Part shown: positions 26,767 through 34,624 of the stretch, in pieces | How the letters are laid out: each line of letters starts with the position of its first letter | Position numbering within the stretch: position 1 is the first letter of the stretch | Assembly: GCA_026414975.1 (NCBI GenBank) | Contig: JAOAHZ010000012.1 | Span: 1-45,921, forward strand | Length of the DNA stretch: 45,921 nt | Direction of reading: 5' to 3' | Origin: Bacteroidia bacterium | GTDB taxonomy: Bacteria > Bacteroidota > Bacteroidia > SpSt-205 | The notes under the pieces: model-generated | Databases searched by the model: none | What the model saw: the letters and a program-made list of their open reading frames with translations, nothing else | What the model was told of the DNA's origin: nothing | Made by a program: the position numbers and the translations under genes

Positions 26767-26797
26767 GGGGGTATGTGGGGGATTGGGTTTGATGGGG
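26767..26797 (+). other. G-quadruplex motif
   Basis: Four G tracts of 5, 5, 3 and 4 bases are separated by loops of 5, 3 and 6 bases on the plus strand, satisfying the usual G3+N1-7 rule. The last tract is also the first four bases of the neighbouring palindrome. Confidence 0.6.
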
Positions 26798-26828
26798 CGC
26801 GCCAGCGCCACAGGCGCTGGCGCGCCCC
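26794..26828. repeat. Perfect hairpin, 16-bp arms, loop ACA (copy 1 of 2)
   Basis: GGGGCGCGCCAGCGCC at 26794-26809 is the exact reverse complement of 26813-26828. The core GCCAGCGCC/GGCGCTGGC is shared with the hairpin at 30955. It lies about 200 bases downstream of the murI stop. It has no adjacent T tract on either strand. Confidence 0.85.
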
Positions 26829-27030
26829 CCAACCCTCATAGCGCGTGAAAGACCCCTAACCATCGGCTATGACGGCATAATCAGATTCGGCAATTCCCCT
26901 CTAAACATACGGAAACACCGCTCTTCCGAAAGAAGTCGTATTCACCTGAAGGACAACTATCGCCTATATGACCGAAAAGCTGATCTGCCCTCTTTATGAG
27001 CCAGCCAAAGGCGAGTTCTGGCTATCGCTT

Positions 27031-27819
27031 TTAGCGGACTGCTCCTGCGCCTGAAGGTGTCTCTGATAAGATAGGAGCGCCCCAGAATCGCTGGGCTAAT
27101 TGCAGAAACCGAGGATTAGCGTCCGAAACCCAAAAACGCCAATCGCCCTTTCCTTCACCGGTAGATGGAACTTTTTCAGCTATCTCTTTAGCTAAAAGCT
27201 CTGCCGTACTGATAATCCTTACACTTAAACGGCGGCTCTGATAGTATTCCGCAATAACTGGCTCTATGAGGGGATAATGCGTGCAGGCTAAGAGAAGGGT
27301 TTGTACGGTCCCTAACTCGCTTAGGTAAGTATCTAAAGCTGCTTTCGTAGCGGGGTGGAGAATCCAGCCCTCCTCAATGAGGGGAACCAGCACAGGTGTA
27401 GCCAGCTCACGCACGGTATAGTTGGCGGCTCTTAAGGCAGAGCCATAAATACCAGATTCAATGGTCGTGTGAGTGCCTATAACTCCTATCGGCTCTGGGA
27501 ATCTTTCTCGTTCAAAGGCCGATAAAGCTGGAAAAATGGCGCTAAATACAGGTGCGCCTTTAGCAGCTTCGCAAGCCGTCTCATAAGCCACAGAAGAGGC
27601 TGTATTACAGGCGATAGCGATGTACTCGGCGCCTTGATCCTTGAGAAAATGAACAATATCGCGCACATATCCACGAATCTGGAGGGGCGACTTATCGCCA
27701 TAAGGTAGATGAGCTGTATCCCCGTAATACAAGATGGTCAAATCTGGCCTCTTCTCGCGTAAAAGGCGAGCGGTTAGAAGTCCTCCCAATCCAGAATCAA
27801 ACAAGCCTACAATGCTCAT
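27031..27819 (-). CDS. murI: Glutamate racemase
   Basis: A 262-residue cytoplasmic enzyme producing D-glutamate for peptidoglycan. It starts with MSIVGLFDSGLGGLLTARLL (the Asp-Ser-Gly motif, about residues 8-10). The two catalytic cysteines are in IAIACNTASSVAYE (about residue 72) and LLLACTHYPLIEPV (about 180). Its ATG overlaps the stop of the alkyltransferase-like gene by 4 bases. It ends the operon HMA/tdk/ATL/murI. Length is normal for the family. Confidence 0.95.
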   Translation of the reverse strand: MSIVGLFDSGLGGLLTARLLREKRPDLTILYYGDTAHLPYGDKSPLQIRGYVRDIVHFLKDQGAEYIAIACNTASSVAYETACEAAKGAPVFSAIFPALSAFERERFPEPIGVIGTHTTIESGIYGSALRAANYTVRELATPVLVPLIEEGWILHPATKAALDTYLSELGTVQTLLLACTHYPLIEPVIAEYYQSRRLSVRIISTAELLAKEIAEKVPSTGEGKGDWRFWVSDANPRFLQLAQRFWGAPILSETPSGAGAVR

Positions 27820-28193
27820 CGGCGCTGGTCTGACAGAAGTTCAGCGAAAAATAGGTCTGGTAGAGGTAGATGCTCAATCGGATCCCAGAAGTAGAGAGAG
27901 AAATGCTGAACCTGATCATTTATGATGGGTATGCCTTCTGCCTCTAAGCGCTCTTGCATGGTAGTAGGGGTAGGAAAGTGGAACTTACCAGTGAGCCTGC
28001 CAGCGTGATTAACGACCCGGTGAGCTGGTACTGGAGGTGAAGCAGTATGGCTGGCATTCATAGCGTATCCGACAAGCCGAGCTCCTCTCCTCAATCCGAG
28101 ATAATAAGCTATGGCTCCATACGTGGTTACTCGACCTGAGGGCACCGCCCGAACAACCTGCCAAACTCGCTCAAAGAAGTCTATCTGACGCAT
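27816..28193 (-). CDS. Alkyltransferase-like (ATL/MGMT-fold) protein, catalytic Cys replaced by Ala
   Basis: A 125-residue protein with the DNA-binding domain of O6-alkylguanine alkyltransferases: FFERVWQVVRAVPSGRVTTYGAIAYYLG and ARLVGYAMNAS (Arg finger region). The active-site motif PCHRV is PAHRVVN here, so it cannot accept an alkyl group. Known ATL proteins bind O6-alkylguanine and hand the lesion to nucleotide excision repair. The same Ala form is, to my knowledge, common in Bacteroidota. It overlaps tdk by 23 bases and murI by 4. Confidence 0.85.
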   Translation of the reverse strand: MRQIDFFERVWQVVRAVPSGRVTTYGAIAYYLGLRRGARLVGYAMNASHTASPPVPAHRVVNHAGRLTGKFHFPTPTTMQERLEAEGIPIINDQVQHFSLYFWDPIEHLPLPDLFFAELLSDQRR

Positions 28194-28758
28194 GTTTCTT
28201 CACCAGCTCACAGAAGGCTCGTCGAGAAAGGGGCTCGTACATCTCCGTACCTCCGGGCAGGATGGTTTCACTCCCTTCAATCTTACGATAGGAGTAATGA
28301 GCTATAAGGCCTGTACGCGTGCATATCGCATGGAGTTTAGTCACGAACTCAGCGATGGCCATGAGGTAGGGCATAGGACCAAAGGGTTGTCCTCGGTAAT
28401 CCATATCCAGTCCTGCAACAATCACGCGCTTACCTTCGTCTGCTAAACGGTCTGCTATTCTCACAATACCTTCATCAAAAAACTGTCCTTCATCTATGGC
28501 GACGACATCGGCTTCGCTGCTCAAAAGATAAATGGCATCTGCATTTGGAACGGGCTGAGCATGAAGACGAGTCTGATCATGAGACACAATATCAGTAGGA
28601 TGATACCGCGTGTCTAAGTCTGGCTTGAAGAGAGCGACCTTCTGTCCAGCTATCTGGGCTCGTCTCACTCGTCGTAAAAGCTCCTCCGTTTTTCCAGAAA
28701 ACATCCCTCCACATATTACCTCTATCCAGCCTGTACCTACCAGGGGAAGGGGCTCCAT
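28171..28758 (-). CDS. tdk: Thymidine kinase
   Basis: A 195-residue type II thymidine kinase (thymidine salvage, dTMP formation). Walker A is GGMFSGKTEELLRR; DEGQFF near residue 89 carries the catalytic Glu; LDMDYRGQPFG and TKLHAICTRTG follow. The lasso zinc cysteines of the classical enzyme are mostly absent (CTRTG and YEPLSRRAF instead of CxxC pairs), as in other Bacteroidota TKs I recall. ATG 28758 is preferred to a TTG at 28767. It follows the HMA gene by 9 bases. Confidence 0.92.
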   Translation of the reverse strand: MEPLPLVGTGWIEVICGGMFSGKTEELLRRVRRAQIAGQKVALFKPDLDTRYHPTDIVSHDQTRLHAQPVPNADAIYLLSSEADVVAIDEGQFFDEGIVRIADRLADEGKRVIVAGLDMDYRGQPFGPMPYLMAIAEFVTKLHAICTRTGLIAHYSYRKIEGSETILPGGTEMYEPLSRRAFCELVKKHASDRLL

Positions 28759-28767
28759 GTTTATCAA

Positions 28768-29103
28768 CTAATCAGCATGACCTACTTTACAGCAGGCTGG
28801 CAATCGCTCAAATGCCCCTAAATCTCGGCTTATATCGTCGGCATCGTAACCTAACTGCGCAAGAGACTCACGGATTTTCTTCGCATCGGTCTTATCTCGG
28901 CGGTAAACGACCAGCACCTTTTTTCGGGGCACGTCTACCTCCACATAGCGTATGCCTCGCTGGGTGGAGAGGCCCCGTATAATGGTCCGCCGACAGGTTT
29001 GACAAACAATGTTAGAGCTGTGGATAAAGATTGTATCCAGTTGAGCCCAGCTTATACCTGTCATAAATCCCATCCACATCAGCTGCATAAGACTTAGTCG
29101 CAT
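28768..29103 (-). CDS. Secreted heavy-metal-associated (HMA) domain protein
   Basis: A 111-residue protein with an N-terminal signal (MRLSLMQLMWMGFMTGISWAQ) and a ferredoxin-like HMA fold: metal-binding CQTC at residues 34-37, VEVDVPRKKVLVVY and LAQLGYDADD. The C-terminal LPACCKVGH adds two Cys and one His. It is probably a periplasmic soft-metal (copper- or mercury-like) binding protein; the metal is not predictable. It heads the operon HMA/tdk/ATL/murI, an association with no obvious logic. A TACCTTCG box lies 4 bases before ATG. Confidence 0.82.
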   Translation of the reverse strand: MRLSLMQLMWMGFMTGISWAQLDTIFIHSSNIVCQTCRRTIIRGLSTQRGIRYVEVDVPRKKVLVVYRRDKTDAKKIRESLAQLGYDADDISRDLGAFERLPACCKVGHAD

Positions 29104-29107
29104 GAAG

Positions 29108-29115
29108 CGAAGGTA
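29108..29115 (-). promoter_or_regulatory. -7 box TACCTTCG, 4 nt before ATG at 29103
   Basis: The TTCG variant of the -7 box lies on the minus strand. It is 13 bases away from the plus-strand purK box, forming a compact divergent promoter pair. Confidence 0.45.
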
Positions 29116-29128
29116 GTAACTTCAAAGC

Positions 29129-29136
29129 TACATTTG
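29129..29136 (+). promoter_or_regulatory. -7 box TACATTTG, 7 nt before ATG at 29144
   Basis: The exact consensus precedes purK, in the 40-base space shared with the divergent HMA gene. Confidence 0.6.
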
Positions 29137-29143
29137 TGCTCCT

Positions 29144-30256
29144 ATGCAGAAAGTCGGAATCGTTGGAGGGGGGCAATTGGGTCGTATGCTCATACAGGCG
29201 GGCTTAGATTTAGACCTGCGTCTGCGTGTGCTGGATAGTGCGCCTGATTCACCTTGCTCCGGCATAGCTCATGAGTTTGTCTTAGGTTCTGTGCGTGAGG
29301 CTGATACCATAGAGCGTTTTACGGAGGGTTTAGACCTACTTACCATAGAGTTAGAAGCAGTATCAGTAGAAGGGTTGCGACGAGCCCAGGCGAAGGGTAT
29401 TACCGTTCATCCGGAACCTGCTATTGTGGAACTCATTCAAGATAAGGGGAAGCAGCGGGCATGGTACGCAGCCAAGGGGTTTCCTGGACCCAAGTTTCAA
29501 ATATGGTCTCCCGGCGATCCTATCACCTTGAGTTTTCCCTTGATTCAGAAATCTTTGAAAGGAGGGTATGATGGAAAGGGTGTGCAGGTTGCATCGTCTT
29601 TTGGCGATCTATGGCAGATCCCCAGCCTTTTAGAGGAAAAAGTATCCATCCAAAAGGAGATTAGCATCATCGCTGCTCGATCTCGGAGTGGGGCTATTTG
29701 TACCTTTCCACCTGTGGAATCGGTCTTTCATCCGCATGCTCATATTGTGGAGTACTTACGCATCCCTGCCGATTTACCTCCTGAGGCTGCGATAGAAGGA
29801 CGTCAGATTGTTACCGAACTGGCCGAAAGCTTAGGTATCGTAGGTCTATTAGCTGTGGAACTTTTCTACACGGTAGAGGGGCACTGGTTAGTGAATGAAG
29901 CTGCTCCAAGGCCGCATAACACAGGTCATGTAACAGTGAAGGCATGCTGGACTAGTCAGTTTGAGCAGCACTGGCGGGCCATATTAGGACTTCCTTTGGG
30001 CGATACTCGTCTCCACACCTATGGAGGTTTAGTCAATATTCTCGGACCAGCTGGACTGCATGGGACGCCCCTGTTTCCGTTTTTACCGACTATCCTCAGC
30101 ATCCCTGGCGTCTCTGTTCATCTTTATGGCAAGAAGCGAAGCAGCCCCTTCCGTAAGTTGGGACATATTCTTGTTTTAGCAGAGACGCCAGAGCTACTCT
30201 CGGAGAAAATCCATCGCATACAGTCCTGCCTCCGAGTAGAGATTGGCACAGAGTGA
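29144..30256 (+). CDS. purK: 5-(carboxyamino)imidazole ribonucleotide synthase
   Basis: A 370-residue ATP-grasp enzyme of purine synthesis: AIR plus ATP plus bicarbonate gives N5-CAIR. The N-terminal QKVGIVGGGQLGRMLIQAG is diagnostic, followed by TIELEAVSVEGL, QDKGKQRAWYAAKGFPGP, KSLKGGYDGKGVQV (ATP-grasp), VGLLAVELFYT and NEAAPRPHNTGHVT. Length matches PurK. No purE is seen in the window. The 3' end overlaps the long form of the next ORF, but the next gene probably starts at 30294. Confidence 0.94.
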   Translation: MQKVGIVGGGQLGRMLIQAGLDLDLRLRVLDSAPDSPCSGIAHEFVLGSVREADTIERFTEGLDLLTIELEAVSVEGLRRAQAKGITVHPEPAIVELIQDKGKQRAWYAAKGFPGPKFQIWSPGDPITLSFPLIQKSLKGGYDGKGVQVASSFGDLWQIPSLLEEKVSIQKEISIIAARSRSGAICTFPPVESVFHPHAHIVEYLRIPADLPPEAAIEGRQIVTELAESLGIVGLLAVELFYTVEGHWLVNEAAPRPHNTGHVTVKACWTSQFEQHWRAILGLPLGDTRLHTYGGLVNILGPAGLHGTPLFPFLPTILSIPGVSVHLYGKKRSSPFRKLGHILVLAETPELLSEKIHRIQSCLRVEIGTE

Positions 30257-30293
30257 AACCTCAGAGTGTCATTTTTTGTTTTGGGGGGTGGGT

Positions 30294-30923
30294 ATGAGTA
30301 GAAAGCTGCTTTTCCTGGCTGCCATCCTTTTCGTATGGAGCGCTTGTACTCAAGCGCCCCAAGCACCTCAAGCAGAAGTCAGAGAAGCCCAAAATCCCAC
30401 CTCAGCTGTAAATGAAGGTACCCCCTTCAAACTCTCTACCCAAAGCGGTAAAATCATAGCTATAGGCACGAAAGTATCTGGGCGTCATGAGATAGAGTTT
30501 CCTCTCAAGGAAGGCGAAGTTTATGTTGACCAAAATGGCTGTGTATCGAGTGGCCGATTTATCGTCAGTTTAGCTGATCTGAAAGTTTTAGACCTTCAAG
30601 GTATGCTCAAGGAAAAGCTGGAATCTCATTTGCGGAGCGGGGACTTTTTCTTAGTTGATCAATATCCCGAAGGTGTTTTTGAAGTAACGGGCTGTAAAAA
30701 AGCTGCTGGGGACACTCTTCTTATCTCTGGCAATCTCACGCTGCGGGGCAAGACGAAGAATATAGAGTTTCCTGCGGTAGTGCGGGTCAATCGCGACACG
30801 CTGCGGGCTGTGGCGAACTTCAACATCAACCGTCAGGAGTGGGGCATCGCTTATAAGGGAAAGGCCGATGATCTCATCCGAGATGAGGTAAATATATCCT
30901 TAGACCTCATGGCTCAGCGGTAA
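30294..30923 (+). CDS. YceI-like lipoprotein
   Basis: A 209-residue protein. ATG 30294 gives MSRKLLFLAAILFVWSAC with a lipobox Cys; an upstream in-frame start at 30243 would bury this signal. The mature part has a lipocalin-like YceI pattern: IEFPLKEGEVYVD, GRFIVSLADLKVLDL, LESHLRSGDFFLVDQYPEGVFEVTG, LTLRGKTKNIEFPAVVRV and FNINRQEWGIAYKGKA. YceI proteins bind isoprenoid-like or other amphiphilic ligands in the periplasm; the ligand is unknown here. It is probably co-transcribed with purK (37-base gap). A perfect hairpin follows 32 bases after the stop. Confidence 0.85.
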   Translation: MSRKLLFLAAILFVWSACTQAPQAPQAEVREAQNPTSAVNEGTPFKLSTQSGKIIAIGTKVSGRHEIEFPLKEGEVYVDQNGCVSSGRFIVSLADLKVLDLQGMLKEKLESHLRSGDFFLVDQYPEGVFEVTGCKKAAGDTLLISGNLTLRGKTKNIEFPAVVRVNRDTLRAVANFNINRQEWGIAYKGKADDLIRDEVNISLDLMAQR

Positions 30924-30954
30924 GGTAGGGCCTCTGGATATAATATACTTGAGC

Positions 30955-30988
30955 GGGGGCGCCAGCGCCTTTTGGCGCTGGCGCCCCC
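30955..30988. repeat. Perfect hairpin, 15-bp arms, loop TTTT (copy 2 of 2)
   Basis: GGGGGCGCCAGCGCC at 30955-30969 is the exact reverse complement of 30974-30988. The inner 12 bases of each arm nearly equal those of the hairpin at 26794. It lies just behind yceI and may end its transcript, although no U tract follows. Confidence 0.85.
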
Positions 30989-31184
30989 AGCCTACACAAA
31001 CCGCACTGCACTGGCTTCTACAATCCCCTGAAGCGCTACCTTATCCCTCCCCAATCTATCTAAAAGACAGCTGAGCCCTCCCCTTGCGCTGGACTCAAGA
31101 TAGCCCCCTTCTTACCCAATCTTTTCCATACCAATAGACAGTGAGGCTGTACTGGGAACATCGTCGGCGAGTATAAGCGCGCCT

Positions 31185-31192
31185 TACTTTTG
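31185..31192 (+). promoter_or_regulatory. -7 box TACTTTTG, 4 nt before ATG at 31197
   Basis: The exact consensus is followed by GCGT and the ATG of the DUF5686 gene; a leaderless mRNA is predicted. Confidence 0.65.
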
Positions 31193-31196
31193 GCGT

Positions 31197-33752
31197 ATGC
31201 TACTCGGGCTTTTGTGGGGGGGTGTGTGGGCTCAAGTCTTTTTCCTTAAGGGGGAGGTGCGCACAGCCTCGGGGGAACCTCTGAGTCATGTGATAGTGCG
31301 CCTACCTCAGACGGGGTTTCAGACGGTAAGCGGGGTAGATGGACGCTTTGTCATAAGTGTAGCGATGGATACCCTTGTGATAGAACTGCGCCATTTGGGC
31401 TACCGCCTTCATCGCGACACGATCTATCGTGCGGAGGGAAAAGATTCATACGTCTTTACCCTCTATCCTCAGGAGGTGCGACTTGGTGGTGTGGTCATCA
31501 CCGAGGGGGGGAAAGACCCTGGCGAACTTATAGTTCGGCGGGCTATAGCAGCTAAGTCGAGCAATCGGGTTTGTCTGTCTTCCTTTCGGGTAGAGACTTA
31601 CACCATGTTTTCTGCTCGGTTGTCGGAGCCGCCGGGCACCCTTCTTCAGAAGTTAGCTGAGAATTCTCTAGCTCCGGGGCAAGTATTCTTCATGAGCGAA
31701 ACTTTCTCATACATCTACTTTTCACCTCCAGATCAGTATAGAGAAGAGATTGTTCGGTCGCGTATCGTGGGCACGCAACGATATAGCTTCTTAGGAGGCT
31801 GGCTGTTTCAGGGATTTGATCCATACGCTGAGCGTTTATCTCTACCGGAGCTGACAGAGACGCCTTTTATTCTGCCGTTAGCTCAGGATGCTCCCCTATT
31901 TTATCGCTATCGGCTCTTAGGTAGCTACTGGGAAGAGGAGAGGTTTTTCTACAAGATCGCCGTTGAACCCCGAGCTGGGACTTCTCCTTGTGTGGCTGGG
32001 TATGTGATTATTGCTGATGAGAGCTATGCTTTAGTAGGACTGGAATGGCATGTTACAACTCCTCGTCCTGTTCGGTATGTAGATAGCTTGGGGGTTCGGG
32101 TTACCTATGTGCCGATAAGAGGCTGTTATCAGATAGGAGAACTGAGCTTCAAGGGTCAATTTAGGGTCTCTCTCCCTGTGGTGGGGTCTATCGCTATATT
32201 AGGCGAGGGTTACGCATCGTACCGAAAGTATCAGTTCCTCCAGATCAATCAAGCTCCTCTAAAAAGCCGCAGACTAGCTTCTCCTTCTCTTCGCTCCAAG
32301 AGTCCTACACCGACTCCCAACCTCTACGGGTCTATACCAGATTCCTTGAGCGAGGGGGGGCAAGTTTCCTCATTCGTTTCACAACCTAAGTCCTCTGACC
32401 TCGTGGATACCTTTCAAGTGCGGAAGATAGACTTTGGAGAGTTTGTACGAATACTGCCCGAAGCTACTCAAGCCTCAACGGCTTTCTGGGATAGTCTTAG
32501 GCAAGCGCCGCTAGACTCGGCTCAACTGAGGTACCTGCAACGACACGATACTATGGTAGCTGAGCGTGAGCGAAGTCCCACTCAGCGAAGAAGGGGTAGT
32601 TGGGGTCTCATACGAGATGGAGTCGGTTGGTCTTATTCCATGGCGTCCGAGTCAAGGCGAATCTCCACGGAGATAAAGGTGATGTGGCCGAGCTACACTC
32701 CCTTGGAGGGGTGGGTTGTTCCGTTGAGAGTTATCCTCACGCATTCGGAGAGACCTTACTCTACGGAAGTAACTTTATTGGGTCGCTATGGTTTTGGGTG
32801 GCGGCGGTTTCTGCCAGTCCTTCGGATTCAGCGGGAAAGTAGGCAATACCCTCTCTGGCGTTGGTCTATCTCCAGTGGAATCGGAATAAGAGAACCAACC
32901 GATTTTGTCCAGATACCCCTACTCTGGAATGCAATCTATAAGATAGCTGGGCGAGAAGTTCTTTGGCAGGGATACCCGCGTCCCTTCGTGGAAGTAGGAG
33001 CTCGGCGGTACATTCATCGTACTCTTGAGACGGAGGGGCGGCTAAGTTGGGATAGACGAGCGTATAAACCCGACTCTTCCTCGTTTTATGAAGGCTGGCG
33101 GGCTGCTCTCTGGATAGAGTGGTCCCCGGGAACGCGTCTGTTCAATACGCCAAGGAGCACCCTACTCATTCCGCCTGAGCGTGTGCTTACTTGGCGAGTT
33201 CGATTCGGGGGTGAAGCGGCATGGCTTCCAGATGGATGGCTTTTCTCATTTTCTACGGCCCTTTTGCCTACTCTTTCTATCAGTCCACTGGGACGCTTGC
33301 AGGCTCAGGTTGGTGGGAGCTGGCAAAATCGTACGGCACCGTGGGCGGACGCTCTCTACATTTCTACCTCGCCTCTCATCTTTCACCGCAGCTATTCGGA
33401 CTTTATGGTTTGGGCTCCTTATCGGACCATAGGGCGGTGGGGCGGTTACTTCTTTCTTGCGTGGCTACCCGAAGGTGGCCTCCTCCGGCTCATGCCCCTT
33501 TTGCGCCGTACCAGTTGGCAAGAGGCTCTCGCTCTACGAGCGCTTTATGCAGAAAGGTCCTCAGGCTGGCATATAGAAGGAAGTTTTGTCCTCCATCAGC
33601 TCAACCTAAGGTTACGGAAAACGGGTTTGGCTCGTCCCTTTAGCGTGGGCATTCATGCCGATTTGCTGGGAGTTGTGCGAGGGGTTCGATTGACCGTAGG
33701 AGTAGGGGACATCCTTTCGCCTCTTGGTCTATCTAAGCCTGCTCGCTCGTGA
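31197..33752 (+). CDS. DUF5686 outer-membrane protein with carboxypeptidase-regulatory-like domain
   Basis: An 851-residue protein. Signal peptide MLLGLLWGGVWAQ; then a CarboxypepD_reg-like Ig fold (LKGEVRTASGEPLSHVIVRLPQ ... DGRFVISV ... LRHLGYR, about 15-95) and the DUF5686 pattern (VVITEGGKDPGELIVRRAIAAK, FRVETYTMFSARL). The C-terminal half is rich in aromatic alternating strands (GWRRFLPVLRIQR, FVEVGARRYIHRTL, WSISSGIGIREP), consistent with an outer-membrane barrel. The family resembles TonB-dependent-receptor accessories but lacks a plug; function is unknown. The stop overlaps the next start as GTGA. Confidence 0.82.
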   Translation: MLLGLLWGGVWAQVFFLKGEVRTASGEPLSHVIVRLPQTGFQTVSGVDGRFVISVAMDTLVIELRHLGYRLHRDTIYRAEGKDSYVFTLYPQEVRLGGVVITEGGKDPGELIVRRAIAAKSSNRVCLSSFRVETYTMFSARLSEPPGTLLQKLAENSLAPGQVFFMSETFSYIYFSPPDQYREEIVRSRIVGTQRYSFLGGWLFQGFDPYAERLSLPELTETPFILPLAQDAPLFYRYRLLGSYWEEERFFYKIAVEPRAGTSPCVAGYVIIADESYALVGLEWHVTTPRPVRYVDSLGVRVTYVPIRGCYQIGELSFKGQFRVSLPVVGSIAILGEGYASYRKYQFLQINQAPLKSRRLASPSLRSKSPTPTPNLYGSIPDSLSEGGQVSSFVSQPKSSDLVDTFQVRKIDFGEFVRILPEATQASTAFWDSLRQAPLDSAQLRYLQRHDTMVAERERSPTQRRRGSWGLIRDGVGWSYSMASESRRISTEIKVMWPSYTPLEGWVVPLRVILTHSERPYSTEVTLLGRYGFGWRRFLPVLRIQRESRQYPLWRWSISSGIGIREPTDFVQIPLLWNAIYKIAGREVLWQGYPRPFVEVGARRYIHRTLETEGRLSWDRRAYKPDSSSFYEGWRAALWIEWSPGTRLFNTPRSTLLIPPERVLTWRVRFGGEAAWLPDGWLFSFSTALLPTLSISPLGRLQAQVGGSWQNRTAPWADALYISTSPLIFHRSYSDFMVWAPYRTIGRWGGYFFLAWLPEGGLLRLMPLLRRTSWQEALALRALYAERSSGWHIEGSFVLHQLNLRLRKTGLARPFSVGIHADLLGVVRGVRLTVGVGDILSPLGLSKPARS

Positions 33753-34615
33753 GGGCTTATTGGCTCAGTGGGGAGTCTCTATATCCTATTTGGAATCAGC
33801 TTTCTTATGCAGAAGCTCCCTTTTTGGAATGGGACTGGTGGTCTACACAGGCTTTGCCTTGGGGGGCGCTCCTTATAGAAGAGAAAGGTTCGCCCGTAGC
33901 CGCGTTACCCCTTCCTGTGCGAGACGTGGGGTTTTTTCGCCTCTATCGTCAGCCCCTCAGCGTGCCTTACTTATCCTTTCGCCTCAAGCAAGACCTACCT
34001 GACTCTTGCGCAGAACGATACCGAATGGTAGGCCATATTCTCTCCGCTGTGGCGGGATGGATTAAGCAGCAGAAGTGGTCCTACATAGCTGGGAGCTTGC
34101 CTTCATGGTGGAGTTACCTCCCCCCGCTTCGAGGCCTTTCTGTGCGGGGATGGGGTAGCTTTGTCATACGCGCAGGAAGTTTCGCTCCCTCTAAAGAGCT
34201 TTTGCGGAAGGTGCGGCAGAGTCAGAGTCATCCCTTGCATGTTCTTACGCCTCAGGTTGGGTTTGAGTGGTGGAAAGCTCATCGTCCATTGGGTATATCC
34301 CCCAAGTTCGTCCTCCAGCTTGAGCCTCTTATGCGGTTATCGGAAGCCTGGTGGGTATTAGGAGTGGGTGATCCTCTTCAGGCTGTGGGCATTTTTCTCG
34401 TTGGAGCGAAGCGTGTCTGGTACGTAGCTGGAGCCCATGTCGGGGGATCGCAAATCGGTACCCGGCTTATTTATGAAGCTATTCAGTGGAGTCAAGCGCA
34501 AGGAAAGGATTTTGATTTCCAGGGTTCAACCCTCCCTGGGGTAGAACGGTTCTTTCGGCAGTTTGGGGGAGAGTGGGAGCTGCGCTATTACCTCTCAGCC
34601 TGTCGCGTTTGGTAA
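33749..34615 (+). CDS. FemAB/GNAT-like acyltransferase-fold protein
   Basis: A 288-residue protein starting with GTG that overlaps the previous stop. The N-terminus (YPIWNQLSYAEAPFLEWDWWSTQALPW) and the C-terminal GAHVGGSQIGTRLIYEAIQWSQAQGKDFDFQGSTLPGVERFFRQFGGEW match the FemAB-like GNAT proteins found in many Bacteroidota. Substrates are not known. It is predicted cytoplasmic. It is the second gene of the 31197 operon. Confidence 0.65.
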   Translation: MRAYWLSGESLYPIWNQLSYAEAPFLEWDWWSTQALPWGALLIEEKGSPVAALPLPVRDVGFFRLYRQPLSVPYLSFRLKQDLPDSCAERYRMVGHILSAVAGWIKQQKWSYIAGSLPSWWSYLPPLRGLSVRGWGSFVIRAGSFAPSKELLRKVRQSQSHPLHVLTPQVGFEWWKAHRPLGISPKFVLQLEPLMRLSEAWWVLGVGDPLQAVGIFLVGAKRVWYVAGAHVGGSQIGTRLIYEAIQWSQAQGKDFDFQGSTLPGVERFFRQFGGEWELRYYLSACRVW

Positions 34616-34620
34616 CTTCG
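34613..34620 (+). promoter_or_regulatory. -7 box TAACTTCG, 4 nt before GTG of upp, starting with upstream stop codon
   Basis: TAA at 34613-34615 is both the stop codon of the GNAT-like gene and the first bases of the TAnnTTCG box, which is followed by CTGC and the GTG at 34625. Confidence 0.45.
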
Positions 34621-34624
34621 CTGC

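Larger units (their letters stand above)
26597..27030. other. Intergenic region with G-quadruplex motif and long palindrome
   Basis: This 434-base gap separates the murI operon end from the promoter of the next minus-strand operon. It contains a telomere-like G-rich stretch near 26698-26716, a canonical four-tract G-quadruplex motif and a perfect 16-bp hairpin (separate entries). No gene is seen. Confidence 0.5.

Noticed and set aside
26597-26863. 89-residue N-terminal extension of the 80-aa protein
   Set aside because: The extension is low-complexity, runs through the palindrome, and a -7 box precedes the internal ATG at 26596.
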